Part shown: positions 53,459 to 62,376 of the stretch, one piece after another
Layout of the letters: the number at the start of each line of letters is the position of its first letter
Position numbering within the stretch: position 1 is the first letter of the stretch
NCBI GenBank assembly: GCA_964603595.1
Contig: CAZRVN010000006.1
Coordinates: 1-64,000, forward strand
Length of the DNA stretch: 64,000 bases
Source of the DNA: JAQVEM01 sp964603595
Lineage (GTDB): Bacteria; Actinomycetota; Humimicrobiia; Humimicrobiales; Humimicrobiaceae
Reading direction: 5' to 3'
Position numbers and translations under genes: made by a program
Notes under the pieces: model-generated
Database searches by the model: none
What the model was told of the DNA's origin: nothing
What the model saw: only the letters and a program-made list of their open reading frames with translations

Positions 53459-54211
53459 TTACTTACCCCTGAGTCTTTTTTTGAAGTATTTGAAAAATCT
53501 ATCCTGATACTGTTCAAACATTCCCCACCTGTCTAATTCCTGTTTCAGTTCACGGGGTTCTATCTCTCCTTTTTCAAACAATTTAAAAAGAATCTCTATT
53601 TCGTTTCTTGCTATAACAGGATAACCTGCTTTATCCCTTGTAATTACATGAAACCCTTCACTGCCTACCTTTAACGAGCTGTTCCTCAGTAAATCAGGCA
53701 GCTGTGAGTAGTGAGCGCTTCTTGTCACTATTGCCTGAATAAATTTTGAAAGTGAAACATCCCAGAACTCATCCACTCCCTTTATAACAGCGCTGTAAGG
53801 GTCTTTCTTTTTTTCAATATTACTGGATATTTTCTTTGCTACAGAAGTAAGCGAATTTGAAACTATTTCCATTTTTTCAAAATCACGGCTCATTCTCAAA
53901 CCGTAAAGAATCATGGCCAGGTCACTATCTTCTTCGGCAAGCATTTCAAAGGCCTTCCTGGCCTCTCCACTGAATCCTTCTACTCTCAACATATAAGAAG
54001 GAGTAATTACCTTTGGCTTCTGCCAGGTTATTTTCCCTTCTCTTATTATTGTTTCAGTATCAGAACTCTTACCTTCAAACTCCAGGTACATTGGTACAGC
54101 CAGCATATAATAATGAATGGTTGTAGAATCAAACGATGACAGCATTTTATCGGGCTGTTTTATAATCTCAGTTTTTTCTATTACCTTTTTAATTTTTTCT
54201 TCTAAATTCAT
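53459..54211 (-). CDS. Unknown conserved-looking helical protein
   Basis: A 250-residue soluble protein that I do not recognise. It is mostly helical, rich in charged residues, with Met/Leu-rich segments (AVPMYLEFEGKS near residue 40; EDSDLAMILYGLRMSRD near 95) and a conserved-looking GYPVIARNEIEILFKLFEKG near 195. I set the start at the ATG at 54211, because the promoter -10 (54244-54239) abuts an upstream in-frame ATG at 54238 that would not be on the transcript, and GGAG lies upstream of 54211. No signal peptide or membrane span. Function unknown. Confidence 0.75.
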   Translation of the reverse strand: MNLEEKIKKVIEKTEIIKQPDKMLSSFDSTTIHYYMLAVPMYLEFEGKSSDTETIIREGKITWQKPKVITPSYMLRVEGFSGEARKAFEMLAEEDSDLAMILYGLRMSRDFEKMEIVSNSLTSVAKKISSNIEKKKDPYSAVIKGVDEFWDVSLSKFIQAIVTRSAHYSQLPDLLRNSSLKVGSEGFHVITRDKAGYPVIARNEIEILFKLFEKGEIEPRELKQELDRWGMFEQYQDRFFKYFKKRLRGK

Positions 54212-54238
54212 ATTAAACCACTCCAAAAAACTGGACAT

Positions 54239-54267
54239 ATTGTAATGCCAGTCAAGATAAATATCAA
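54239..54267 (-). promoter_or_regulatory. Promoter of the 250-residue unknown gene
   Basis: TTGATA (54267-54262) and TACAAT (54244-54239) are 17 bp apart on the minus strand. Start near 54232, about 21 nt before the ATG at 54211. Confidence 0.6.
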
Positions 54268-54378
54268 CTATTATATAAATAGTATCATAGATAAAAGAAA
54301 CTATTAAATTAAAAGTAATAAATTGGAAATAAAATCATAAAAATTGGTTATCATTACTCACCAATCATGTACTCATTC

Positions 54379-54407
54379 TTGACAACTAACATTAAAGTTA
54401 TTAGAAT
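54379..54407 (+). promoter_or_regulatory. Promoter of NEW3-ABC operon
   Basis: A perfect -35 TTGACA (54379-54384) and TAGAAT (54402-54407) are 17 bp apart on the plus strand. Start near 54414, a leader of about 105 nt. Confidence 0.75.
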
Positions 54408-54519
54408 TTTCATTTAGTTTCAAAAAAGCTGTGTTAGACAGTTGCATCATTTTAAGAATTATTTAAATTCATTAAAACTTTAACCAAGCTTAAAAAATTT
54501 TAGCAAAGGAGTGTATTAA

Positions 54520-55437
54520 GTGAAAAACATAAAAAGAAAATTACCAGTATTTTTTATAATTTTAACTCTTACCTTATCAATTATTATAATACTACCAGCA
54601 GCTTTACTTGCTCAGGAAGAAGAAGCAGGAGAAGAAGAGGTTCCGGAACCCGAACCTGAGGAATTAATATTTAAGACCACACTTCCCAAAATACAGGCAG
54701 AGGAAGATGAGACGTTTTATTTTGATTTTTCTGTAATTTATATAGCAGGAGATGAGCCATTTGGTTTAGACGAAGATACCATAACCAAGCCCTTTGATAT
54801 AACAGTTGAATATCCAACAGGATGGATGGCGGCAGTATTAAGCGGAAATACAGAAGCAAAGACAATTAACCTGGAATCAAACAATACAGAAAGCTTAAAT
54901 CTTGGAGCAGTTGCAGGAACATCTCAGAAACCAGGAGAATATAATTTTAAAGTCACCTTTAAATCAGCTGTTGATGGAGATCCCCTGGAACAATCCATAG
55001 AATTTACAGCAGTAATAACTGCAACCTATGAAATCAGTCTCAGCACAAAAACTGGAAAATTAAGTACCGACATTACTTCTGGTAAAGACAATCATTATAA
55101 GCTTATCCTGACCAACAACAGCTCTACATCTGTTGAAAATATAAGTTTTACTTCAACCGAGCCCGAGGGCTGGCAGGTTGATTTTGATAAAAAAGAAATT
55201 GAGTCAATTGAAGCTGGTGAAGAAGAAGAAATTGATGTAACTATAAACCCTCCGGAAAAAACTATTGCAGGCGATTATATGCTTACTTTCACAGCTTCAA
55301 GCGAGAACAGTACCGACGATATAGAAATCAGGGTAACCGTTGAAACTCCCACTATCTGGGGTATTGTGGGCATAGGAATTATTGTAATAGTCATAGTTGG
55401 CGTTGCCATAATATTTACAAGACTGGGAAGAAGATAA
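54520..55437 (+). CDS. NEW3/COG1470-like membrane-anchored extracellular protein
   Basis: A 305-residue exported protein: signal sequence (about 1-31, ending ALLAQ), an acidic Glu/Pro linker (32-48), two strand-rich Ig-like domains (about 49-165 and 170-270) and a C-terminal membrane helix (about 279-300) with a basic end. The second domain shows NEW3-like features (KLILTNNSSTSVENISFT and TAGDYMLTF-like AGDYMLTFTASSEN), typical of proteins paired with ABC-2 exporters in archaea and some bacteria. GTG start with AAAGGAG 8 nt upstream. Three nucleotides separate it from the ABC ATPase. It probably acts outside the membrane as a partner of that exporter. Confidence 0.78.
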   Translation: MKNIKRKLPVFFIILTLTLSIIIILPAALLAQEEEAGEEEVPEPEPEELIFKTTLPKIQAEEDETFYFDFSVIYIAGDEPFGLDEDTITKPFDITVEYPTGWMAAVLSGNTEAKTINLESNNTESLNLGAVAGTSQKPGEYNFKVTFKSAVDGDPLEQSIEFTAVITATYEISLSTKTGKLSTDITSGKDNHYKLILTNNSSTSVENISFTSTEPEGWQVDFDKKEIESIEAGEEEEIDVTINPPEKTIAGDYMLTFTASSENSTDDIEIRVTVETPTIWGIVGIGIIVIVIVGVAIIFTRLGRR

Positions 55438-55440
55438 ATT

Positions 55441-56382
55441 ATGAATGATAACGATAATTTAATAATTTCCCAAAATTTATCAAAAAAATATGATAGTCAG
55501 CTGGTAGTTGATGATTTAAACATCAGCATAAAAAATGGTGAAATATTCGGCCTCCTGGGACCCAATGGTGCCGGAAAGTCTACTATTATTCTTATGACAC
55601 TGGGGCTTACGGAACCAACATCGGGCAGTGTCAGCGTTGGCGGCTTTAATTCAACTAGGGAGCCACTTAAAGTAAAGAGAATTAGCGGTTATCTACCAGA
55701 AAAAGTTGGTTTTTATGAAGATATGAGCGCAAAGGAAAATCTCTCCTACACTGCAGAATTAAACAATATTCCCTACAGGGAAATACCTGCTAAAATTGAT
55801 GAGGTGCTGGAAATAGTTAGTCTATCAAAAAATAAAAAACAGCTGGTCAGGACATTTTCAAAAGGTATGAAACAAAGACTGGGGATTGCCGATGTTCTTA
55901 TCAAGGACCCCAGGCTTATCATCTTTGATGAACTAACAGAAGGCCTGGATGTTAAAGTAGCAAATCAGATTCTTCAGACCATACTGGACCTTAACAGCAG
56001 GAAGAACATTACATTTTTGCTGTCATCACATCAGCTAAACCTAGTACAGAAGGTTTGCTCCCGGGTAGGCATATTATCCGGAGGAAAATTAATTAATCAG
56101 GGGACTGTAGAAAGCCTGGGAAGAGATTTATTTGGCGGAGGGAAATACAGGATAGAACTTGAACTTGAGAAAATAACAGAAAAATTAACCGGAAAGTTAA
56201 AGAAGCTGGATAAAGTTGTAAGCGTAAATCAAACCGATAACAAGTTTACGATTGTATGCGATAAAGACATAAGACAGGATATATCACGGCTTATTTCAAA
56301 TGAAGGCATACTTTTAACCAGAATGGATATGAAACAGGACGCTCTGGAAGAAATTTATCTAAAATATTTTAAAGAGGAGTGA
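55441..56382 (+). CDS. ABC-2 type exporter, ATP-binding protein
   Basis: A 313-residue ATPase with Walker A GLLGPNGAGKSTI near residues 35-47, signature FSKGMKQRLGIADV near 138-151, Walker B RLIIFDELTEGLD near 157-169 and H-loop LLSSHQ. The signature SKGMK, in place of LSGGQ, is usual among ABC-2 exporters. The C-terminal region (about 225-313) is the accessory domain of the CcmA/NatA group. Substrate unknown. It lies 3 nt after the NEW3 gene and 1 nt before the permease. Confidence 0.92.
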   Translation: MNDNDNLIISQNLSKKYDSQLVVDDLNISIKNGEIFGLLGPNGAGKSTIILMTLGLTEPTSGSVSVGGFNSTREPLKVKRISGYLPEKVGFYEDMSAKENLSYTAELNNIPYREIPAKIDEVLEIVSLSKNKKQLVRTFSKGMKQRLGIADVLIKDPRLIIFDELTEGLDVKVANQILQTILDLNSRKNITFLLSSHQLNLVQKVCSRVGILSGGKLINQGTVESLGRDLFGGGKYRIELELEKITEKLTGKLKKLDKVVSVNQTDNKFTIVCDKDIRQDISRLISNEGILLTRMDMKQDALEEIYLKYFKEE

Positions 56383-56383
56383 A

Positions 56384-57346
56384 ATGAGAAGCATTTTAAC
56401 CATATATAGGAAAGAGCTTTGTGACCACTTTAGCAGTAACAAATTTTTAATCCTACTTTCATTAATTTATATTGCAGGTCTGTCATCAACTTATGTAGCT
56501 CTTACCAATATAAGGGAAGCCGCAAGTTCACTTGATGAACATGTATTTCTTTATTTATTTACCACAGGAGGAGATATTCTTCCATCCTTTATAACCTTTA
56601 TAAGTTTTTTTATTCCAATAATAGGTATAATATTTGGCTTTGACGCCATTAATAGTGAAAAAAACAGTGGTAACTTAAGCAGAATCCTTTCCCAGCCAAT
56701 CTATAGAGACAGTCTTATAAATGGTAAATTTTTAGCTGGTATTACCACTTTAAGTATTATTATTGCAAGCATCGTATTTATTATCTCTGGTGTAGGTCTA
56801 CTATCAATTGGAGTAGCACCCACCACTGAAGAAATATTAAGAATATTCTTTTTTATATTTATTTGTGTTTTTTATGGCGGATTCTGGATGGGACTCTCTA
56901 TACTATTTTCAGTTATAATGGAAAAAACAGCTGCATCAATACTTACTGCCATTGCAGTATGGATATTTCTTATGTTCTTTCTTCCTATAATAGCCGATGC
57001 TGTAGCCAATTCAATGGCCCCGCTGGCAGATGATTCTTCTTTAGCTGAAATAGCAAGAAATTACAGCATTATTAACTCAATTTCAAGAATCTCGCCTGCT
57101 ACCCTGTTCACCGAATCTATAATGGTTCTGCTCGTGCCCATAGGAGGGAACTTACTTATAAATAATGTTGGTTACCTGCAGTCTTATAGTATGCTGGAAT
57201 CAGGCGAGATGCAACTTAATCCTCTCTCCCTGGGACAGAGTCTAATACAGGTATGGCCGCAGCTGGTAGTTATTGTAGCACTGGCTATTATATGCTTTGC
57301 GGTATCATATATTATATTTATGAGACAGGAAATAAGGTCAACCTAA
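56384..57346 (+). CDS. ABC-2 type exporter, permease protein
   Basis: A 320-residue integral membrane protein with about six membrane helices, starting MRSILTIYRKELCDHF, the typical ABC-2 permease opening (RKEL), and with the GFDAINSEKNSGNLSRILS motif near residues 85-103. Shine-Dalgarno GAGGAG overlaps the ATPase stop. Its stop TAA overlaps the convergent DUF211 stop TAG by 2 nt, so the two transcripts run into each other. Confidence 0.9.
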   Translation: MRSILTIYRKELCDHFSSNKFLILLSLIYIAGLSSTYVALTNIREAASSLDEHVFLYLFTTGGDILPSFITFISFFIPIIGIIFGFDAINSEKNSGNLSRILSQPIYRDSLINGKFLAGITTLSIIIASIVFIISGVGLLSIGVAPTTEEILRIFFFIFICVFYGGFWMGLSILFSVIMEKTAASILTAIAVWIFLMFFLPIIADAVANSMAPLADDSSLAEIARNYSIINSISRISPATLFTESIMVLLVPIGGNLLINNVGYLQSYSMLESGEMQLNPLSLGQSLIQVWPQLVVIVALAIICFAVSYIIFMRQEIRST

Positions 57347-57630
57347 TCCTGATGAGTGGTAACTTCTTCAATAAGGCTTGTTCCTACTGATATCTTATCC
57401 AGACTATGGATAGAGGCACCATTCTCCTTTATAATCTGCTCCACTTTATCATAGTCTATCGAATCGCCTTCACAGGTTATTTTAACATTCTCCACTTTCT
57501 GGTCCATTTCAATTAATGATATATCAACTCCATATACCCCTGGAAGGTCCGCCAGTTTGCTTGAAAGTTCTACCATGCCAGGCGAATGTGGTTTAAGTAC
57601 ATCTAATACTACTCTTCTTATATTTGCCAA
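57343..57630 (-). CDS. DUF211-family protein (mainly archaeal)
   Basis: A 95-residue small alpha/beta protein matching DUF211, a family known mostly from archaea. Conserved are IRRVVLDVLKPHSPGMVELS (residues 4-23), GVYGVDISLIEMDQ (about 31-44), and VKITCEGDSIDYDKVE (about 49-64), then the GASIHSLDKISVG end. A ferredoxin-like fold and metal or ligand binding have been suggested for the family, without an established role. It is the last gene of the ileS-lspA-rluD run, 55 nt after rluD. Confidence 0.8.
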   Translation of the reverse strand: MANIRRVVLDVLKPHSPGMVELSSKLADLPGVYGVDISLIEMDQKVENVKITCEGDSIDYDKVEQIIKENGASIHSLDKISVGTSLIEEVTTHQD

Positions 57631-57685
57631 TTTTTTTATCTCCTTTTCTTAAAAAATAAATTAAAATATAAAAGTTCAAAATAAC

Positions 57686-58654
57686 TTATTTTTTGTTCAT
57701 CTTGAATCTCCTCCTTAAAATTTTAAGGCAATCAAGTAAATCATCTGGCAATTTATCTTTAATTATTATTTTTTTTCCTGTAACAGGGTGATCAAACTCT
57801 AGCATTTTTGCATGTAGAAACTGCCTTTTCAGACCCAGCTCCTTAGCTAACTTTTTTGAGTTTCTGTTTCCGTACAGAGAATCACCTATTACGGGATGCT
57901 CGATATAACTAAGATGTACCCTGATTTGATGTGTTCTCCCAGTCTTCGGGCTTACATCCAGCAAAGCTGAAGATTCAAACTCCTCCCTTACTTCAAACCT
58001 GGTTACTGAATCTCTTCCCCTGTCAATTGATATATTCATTTTCTTTCTATCAAGTCTTGAGCGTCCTATAGGGAGAATTACCTCTCCCTTTTTCTCAAAA
58101 AATTTACCCCACACCAGTGCTGCATAAGTCTTTTTTATTTCCCTTTTCTTAAACTTATCCGATAACAACCTGTGAGTATTATTATCCTTTGCTACTATTA
58201 GAAGACCTGAAGTATCCTTGTCCAGTCTATGGACAATTCCTGACCTTTCTACACCCGACATGTTTGATAATTTATCATAATGATATAGTAATGCATTGAC
58301 TAGCGTATCCTTATTAAAAACCCTGACCGGATGGGTTAGCATTCCTGCTTCTTTTGACACAGCCAGAAGATACCCGTCTTCATATAATATCTTTAGGTCT
58401 ATTTTTTGCGGCTCTATTGAAGTATTAAGCTTTCTTTCTCCGGGGTATTCTACAGTTATTAAATCCTTTTCAGAAACATTATAATGCTTGTTTACGCTTT
58501 CGCTATTTACTCTCGCCTTTCCTCTGCTTATTATACCCTGAATGTAGCTTCTTGATACATCCTTTATCCTGGCAGCCAAGAATTTATCTATCCTCTGACC
58601 TGAGCTGCCGTCATCTACCACGAACCTTAAAACAATTTCTGATTTTTTACTCAA
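57686..58654 (-). CDS. rluD: Pseudouridine synthase, RluD family
   Basis: A 322-residue RluA/RluD-family enzyme that converts uridines in 23S rRNA to pseudouridine. It has an N-terminal S4 domain (about 10-75, with RIDKFLAARIKDVSRSYIQ) and the catalytic Asp in GIVHRLDKDTSGLLIVAKDN near residue 140-160. Gene order lspA-rluD is near universal. ATG start, 8 nt after lspA. Confidence 0.94.
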   Translation of the reverse strand: MSKKSEIVLRFVVDDGSSGQRIDKFLAARIKDVSRSYIQGIISRGKARVNSESVNKHYNVSEKDLITVEYPGERKLNTSIEPQKIDLKILYEDGYLLAVSKEAGMLTHPVRVFNKDTLVNALLYHYDKLSNMSGVERSGIVHRLDKDTSGLLIVAKDNNTHRLLSDKFKKREIKKTYAALVWGKFFEKKGEVILPIGRSRLDRKKMNISIDRGRDSVTRFEVREEFESSALLDVSPKTGRTHQIRVHLSYIEHPVIGDSLYGNRNSKKLAKELGLKRQFLHAKMLEFDHPVTGKKIIIKDKLPDDLLDCLKILRRRFKMNKK

Positions 58655-58662
58655 TTCCTCTA

Positions 58663-59151
58663 TTAAGCTTTTTTCTTTTTTAAATACTCCTTAAGTATTA
58701 TTATTATAGTAAGGCAAAATCCTATATTTATAAAGAGGTCAGCTACATTAAAGACTGCCCCAAAAAAAGAAAAATTTAAAAAGTCTGTAACCTCTCCTGC
58801 AAAATATCTATCAACAAGATTTCCCAGTGCTCCGCCGAGGATAAAACCCAGTGATATATTATAAAAAGCAGAGTTTACACTAAGTATGGCCTTTAAAAAA
58901 ATTATTAAGAAAATAGCAATAATAGATATTACGGTTAAAATTTTAGTATACCCCTGTAACATCCCAAAAGCTGCACCTGTGTTGTTAATAGGAGTTATAT
59001 AAAAAAAACCTTTTATTATCTCTACAGATTTGTTCAGAGGAATTTTTTGAATCACAATATATTTTGTTACCTGGTCAGCAACAAGTATAATAATTGCACT
59101 TATTATAAAATACAAATTCATGAAAATGTTTCTATTTACCCTTTTATCCAC
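58663..59151 (-). CDS. lspA: Lipoprotein signal peptidase
   Basis: Membrane aspartyl protease that cleaves prolipoproteins. The protein has four membrane helices. LVADQVTKYIV near residue 28 (first catalytic Asp region NTGAAFGM later), GGALGNLVDRYF and the second Asp in FNVADLFINIG are the LspA signatures. The start is uncertain: GTG 59151 (162 residues, just after the ileS stop) is my choice; TTG 59172 or ATG 59121 are alternatives. Its presence is consistent with the two Cys-bearing export signals elsewhere in the window. Confidence 0.92.
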   Translation of the reverse strand: MDKRVNRNIFMNLYFIISAIIILVADQVTKYIVIQKIPLNKSVEIIKGFFYITPINNTGAAFGMLQGYTKILTVISIIAIFLIIFLKAILSVNSAFYNISLGFILGGALGNLVDRYFAGEVTDFLNFSFFGAVFNVADLFINIGFCLTIIIILKEYLKKKKA

Positions 59152-59152
59152 T

Positions 59153-62100
59153 TTAAACAATGCTCCCCACAACTCTTATGCCAATCTTCATTCTCTTATC
59201 GTTTACCCTGACCTCTTTTACAAACATATCATCTTTAAAATCAGGACCAAGTGACTTGCTAAGAGTCTCTTTCATTATATAATTTTTAAACTTTTTTAAA
59301 ATATTGTCTTTTATTCCCGGCTCAATAGCAAGGTCAATAGTGTTCTCTATCTTAAAGCCTGCTTTCTTTCGCAAATTCTGTATCTGGTGAACTAGCTCTC
59401 TGCAAAATCCTTCTTCCAGCAGATTTTCCGGTATAACAGTTGAAATACCTGCAGTCATCTCCCCGTCACTTTCTATTCCAAGGCCTTCTTTGTTTCTGGT
59501 CTCAACAATTATATCCTCAGGTAATAACTCAATATGTTTTCCATTTATAGCTAAACTCACCTTTTTATTATTCTTAACCTTAAGCGCTGTACGGACAGGA
59601 TCTCCCGATAGTAAATTCTCTTTTATCAGAGGGACCATACTGCCATATTTTTTACCCAACATTAGAAGATTGGGTTTTATATCATATGAAACCAGCTCAT
59701 TAATATCCCTGGCAAATTCTATTTCCTTAATATTAAGCTCACTGGTTATAATGTCTTTGAGATGGTTTATAGCTTCTTTCTTCCTGCCATCTTTATCAAA
59801 ATATATGATTACCTTTTCAACCGGCTGCCTGATTTTTATACTGGTCTTATTTCTTATTGCCCTGCCGAGATTAACAACTCTGCGGGCTATATCCATCTTA
59901 AAACTCAAATCCTCGTCTATAAGGTTTTCATCCGCAACAGGATAATCTTCCAGATGAACACTTTCCTCACCCTTCCCCAGACTACCGGTCAGATTCTTGT
60001 ATATTTCTTCGCTAAGATAAGGTATAAAAGGCGCACATAATCTGGTAACATCTACCAGGCACTCATAGAGAGTTTTATATGCACTTATTTTATCCTTGTC
60101 TTCTTCACTCTTCCAGAATCTTCTCCTGCTTCTTCTTACATACCAATTAGATAGAAGGTCAACAAAATTCTGTATCGTCCTGCCACTCTCAGTAACATTA
60201 AAATCATCCATAAGCCCGTTTACCTTCCTTATTGTACGGTTAAGCTCAGATAATATCCAGCGGTCAATTTCAAACCTTTCTTTTACCTCAAGGTCATAGT
60301 CGCAAGGATTAAAATTATCTATATTGGCATATATCACAAAAAAAGTATAAGTATTCCACAGGGTAAGTATAAATTTCCTAACCACCTCATCAACAGCCTT
60401 CATAGAGAAATTTTTGGGCAGCCAGGGAGAAACACCTGTAAAGAAATACCATCTTAAAGCATCTGCTCCCTGCTTGTTCAGAATATCCCAGGGATTTATG
60501 ACATTACCTTTGGACTTAGACATCTTATGACCCTTTTCATCGTTTATAAGACCGAGACACAGGACATTTTTAAAACAGGATTTTTTAAATAGCAGTGTTG
60601 AAATAGCAAGTAGTGTATAGAACCATCCCCTTGTCTGGTCAATTGCTTCACAAATAAAATCTGCAGGAAAATTATTCTTAAATAATTCTTTATTTTCAAA
60701 AGGGTAATGGTATTGAGCATAGGGCATTGAACCGGAATCAAACCATACGTCTATTACTTCAGGTACTCTTCTCATTTCTTTACCACACTCGGGACATTTT
60801 ATCACAATATTATCAACATATGGCCTGTGAAGATCCAGTTTTCCAGGCAAATTTACTGCTTTTTCTTTAAGTTCCTCAATGCTTCCTATACATATTTTAT
60901 GACCATTTTCATCCATCCATACCGGAAGCGGCGTGCCCCAGTACCTTTCCCTGGTAAGTGCCCAATCAATATTACCTTCAAGCCAATTCCCGAACCTGCC
61001 ATACTTTATATGTCCGGGGTACCAGCTAACCTCCTCATTAGATTTTAGAAGGTCTTCTTTTACTTCAGAAGTTTTTATATACCAGCTTTTTTTAGCATAG
61101 TATACCAGTCTACTATTGCATCTCCAGCAATAAGGATAAGAGTGCCTGATTTTTCTAACACCAAAAAGTAAATTTCTCTCCTCAAGCTCTTTTATTATTT
61201 GCGGATTTGATTCCTCTATATCCAATCCGGCAAATCTTTTAACTTCCTTTTTGAACCTGCCTTCTTCATCCACCATCTGCACAACCGGTAGATTATTTTC
61301 CTTTCCCGCATTCATATCATCTTCGCCAAAAGCAGGAGCGATATGAACAATTCCTGTACCTTCTTCAACAGATACAAAATCACCTCCTATTATTTTAAAA
61401 GCATTGTTATTACCTCCTGCATAATCATAAATAGGGCTGTAGTCCGAGGAGATAATTTCACTGCCCTTAAAAGTCCTGCAAATATTATATTCTGCGTTTT
61501 CACCAAGAACTTCTTTAATCATATTTTTTGCCATTATCAATCTTTCGCCTTTATAATCCAATTCCGCATAATCAGAATCCCTGTTTACTGCCGCAGCCAC
61601 ATTAGATACAAGAGTCCATGGAGTTGTTGTCCAGACAAGAAAATAGGTATTTTCTTTCTCACCATGTGGAAATTTTACCATAATGGAGTAATCTTCTACT
61701 TCCTTATAACCCAGTGCTACCTCGTGGGATGAAAGAGCTGTCCCGCAACGCGGACAATAAGGAACAATCTTGTAGTCCTGATATAATAAGTTTTTATCCC
61801 ATATATTTTTTAATATCCACCATACAGTTTCTATATAATCATTCTTAAATGTCATGTAAGCATTATCCATATCCAGCCAGAAACCAATACGCTTGGTAAG
61901 TTTTTGCCACTCCCCCTCGTATCTCATAACACTCTGCCTGCACAGCATATTGAATTTTTCTATGCCAATTTCTTCTATTTCTTTTTTTGAATTAATATTT
62001 AGCTCTTTCTCAACTTCAAGCTCTACAGGAAGACCGTGCGTATCCCATCCAGCTTTCCTCGGTACATTATAGCCTTTCATAGTTTTATATCTTGGAAAAA

Positions 62101-62299
62101 TATCCTTATAAACACGTGAAAGGACATGATGAACACCCGGTGCACCATTGGCAGTAGGAGGACCCTCATAAAAAACGAACCTTTCTTTACTTCTGTTTTT
62201 TTCAAGGGTTTTTTTAAAAATATTATTTTTCTCCCAGAATTTTAGTATTTTTTCTTCCAGTTTCACTAAATCCACATTGCTATCAACTTTTTTAAACAT
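59153..62299 (-). CDS. ileS: Isoleucyl-tRNA synthetase, type-2-like with GVHH motif
   Basis: Charges tRNA-Ile. The 1048-residue protein begins at the ATG at 62299 (an upstream TTG at 62347 would add 16 residues outside the family). Residues 47-62 read PPTANGAPGVHHVLSR: the canonical HIGH box is replaced by GVHH (55-58). The KMSKS loop KGHKMSKSKGN is intact. The editing domain has VWTTTPWTLVSN. Zinc-type cysteine pairs CPRCG and CPECG are present. Length and these features fit the eukaryote-like type 2 IleRS group (mupirocin-insensitive). It heads ileS-lspA-rluD in the trxA operon. Confidence 0.96.
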   Translation of the reverse strand: MFKKVDSNVDLVKLEEKILKFWEKNNIFKKTLEKNRSKERFVFYEGPPTANGAPGVHHVLSRVYKDIFPRYKTMKGYNVPRKAGWDTHGLPVELEVEKELNINSKKEIEEIGIEKFNMLCRQSVMRYEGEWQKLTKRIGFWLDMDNAYMTFKNDYIETVWWILKNIWDKNLLYQDYKIVPYCPRCGTALSSHEVALGYKEVEDYSIMVKFPHGEKENTYFLVWTTTPWTLVSNVAAAVNRDSDYAELDYKGERLIMAKNMIKEVLGENAEYNICRTFKGSEIISSDYSPIYDYAGGNNNAFKIIGGDFVSVEEGTGIVHIAPAFGEDDMNAGKENNLPVVQMVDEEGRFKKEVKRFAGLDIEESNPQIIKELEERNLLFGVRKIRHSYPYCWRCNSRLVYYAKKSWYIKTSEVKEDLLKSNEEVSWYPGHIKYGRFGNWLEGNIDWALTRERYWGTPLPVWMDENGHKICIGSIEELKEKAVNLPGKLDLHRPYVDNIVIKCPECGKEMRRVPEVIDVWFDSGSMPYAQYHYPFENKELFKNNFPADFICEAIDQTRGWFYTLLAISTLLFKKSCFKNVLCLGLINDEKGHKMSKSKGNVINPWDILNKQGADALRWYFFTGVSPWLPKNFSMKAVDEVVRKFILTLWNTYTFFVIYANIDNFNPCDYDLEVKERFEIDRWILSELNRTIRKVNGLMDDFNVTESGRTIQNFVDLLSNWYVRRSRRRFWKSEEDKDKISAYKTLYECLVDVTRLCAPFIPYLSEEIYKNLTGSLGKGEESVHLEDYPVADENLIDEDLSFKMDIARRVVNLGRAIRNKTSIKIRQPVEKVIIYFDKDGRKKEAINHLKDIITSELNIKEIEFARDINELVSYDIKPNLLMLGKKYGSMVPLIKENLLSGDPVRTALKVKNNKKVSLAINGKHIELLPEDIIVETRNKEGLGIESDGEMTAGISTVIPENLLEEGFCRELVHQIQNLRKKAGFKIENTIDLAIEPGIKDNILKKFKNYIMKETLSKSLGPDFKDDMFVKEVRVNDKRMKIGIRVVGSIV

Positions 62300-62376
62300 A
62301 ACCTTAATACCCTTACAATATCCTAATTTAATAAATTCCGACTCCAAAACTGTTTAATAGATTTTATATAATTAGA

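Larger units (their letters stand above)
54212..54519. other. Divergent intergenic region between unknown gene and NEW3 gene
   Basis: This 308-nt AT-rich stretch holds back-to-back promoters: 54239-54267 for the minus-strand gene and 54379-54407 for the plus-strand operon. I see no RNA gene or clear operator beyond these. Confidence 0.6.

Noticed and set aside
54212..54238. Longer start of the 250-residue unknown protein at ATG 54238
   Set aside because: The promoter -10 ends directly before this ATG, so the codon would lie upstream of the predicted transcript start; GGAG lies properly before 54211.
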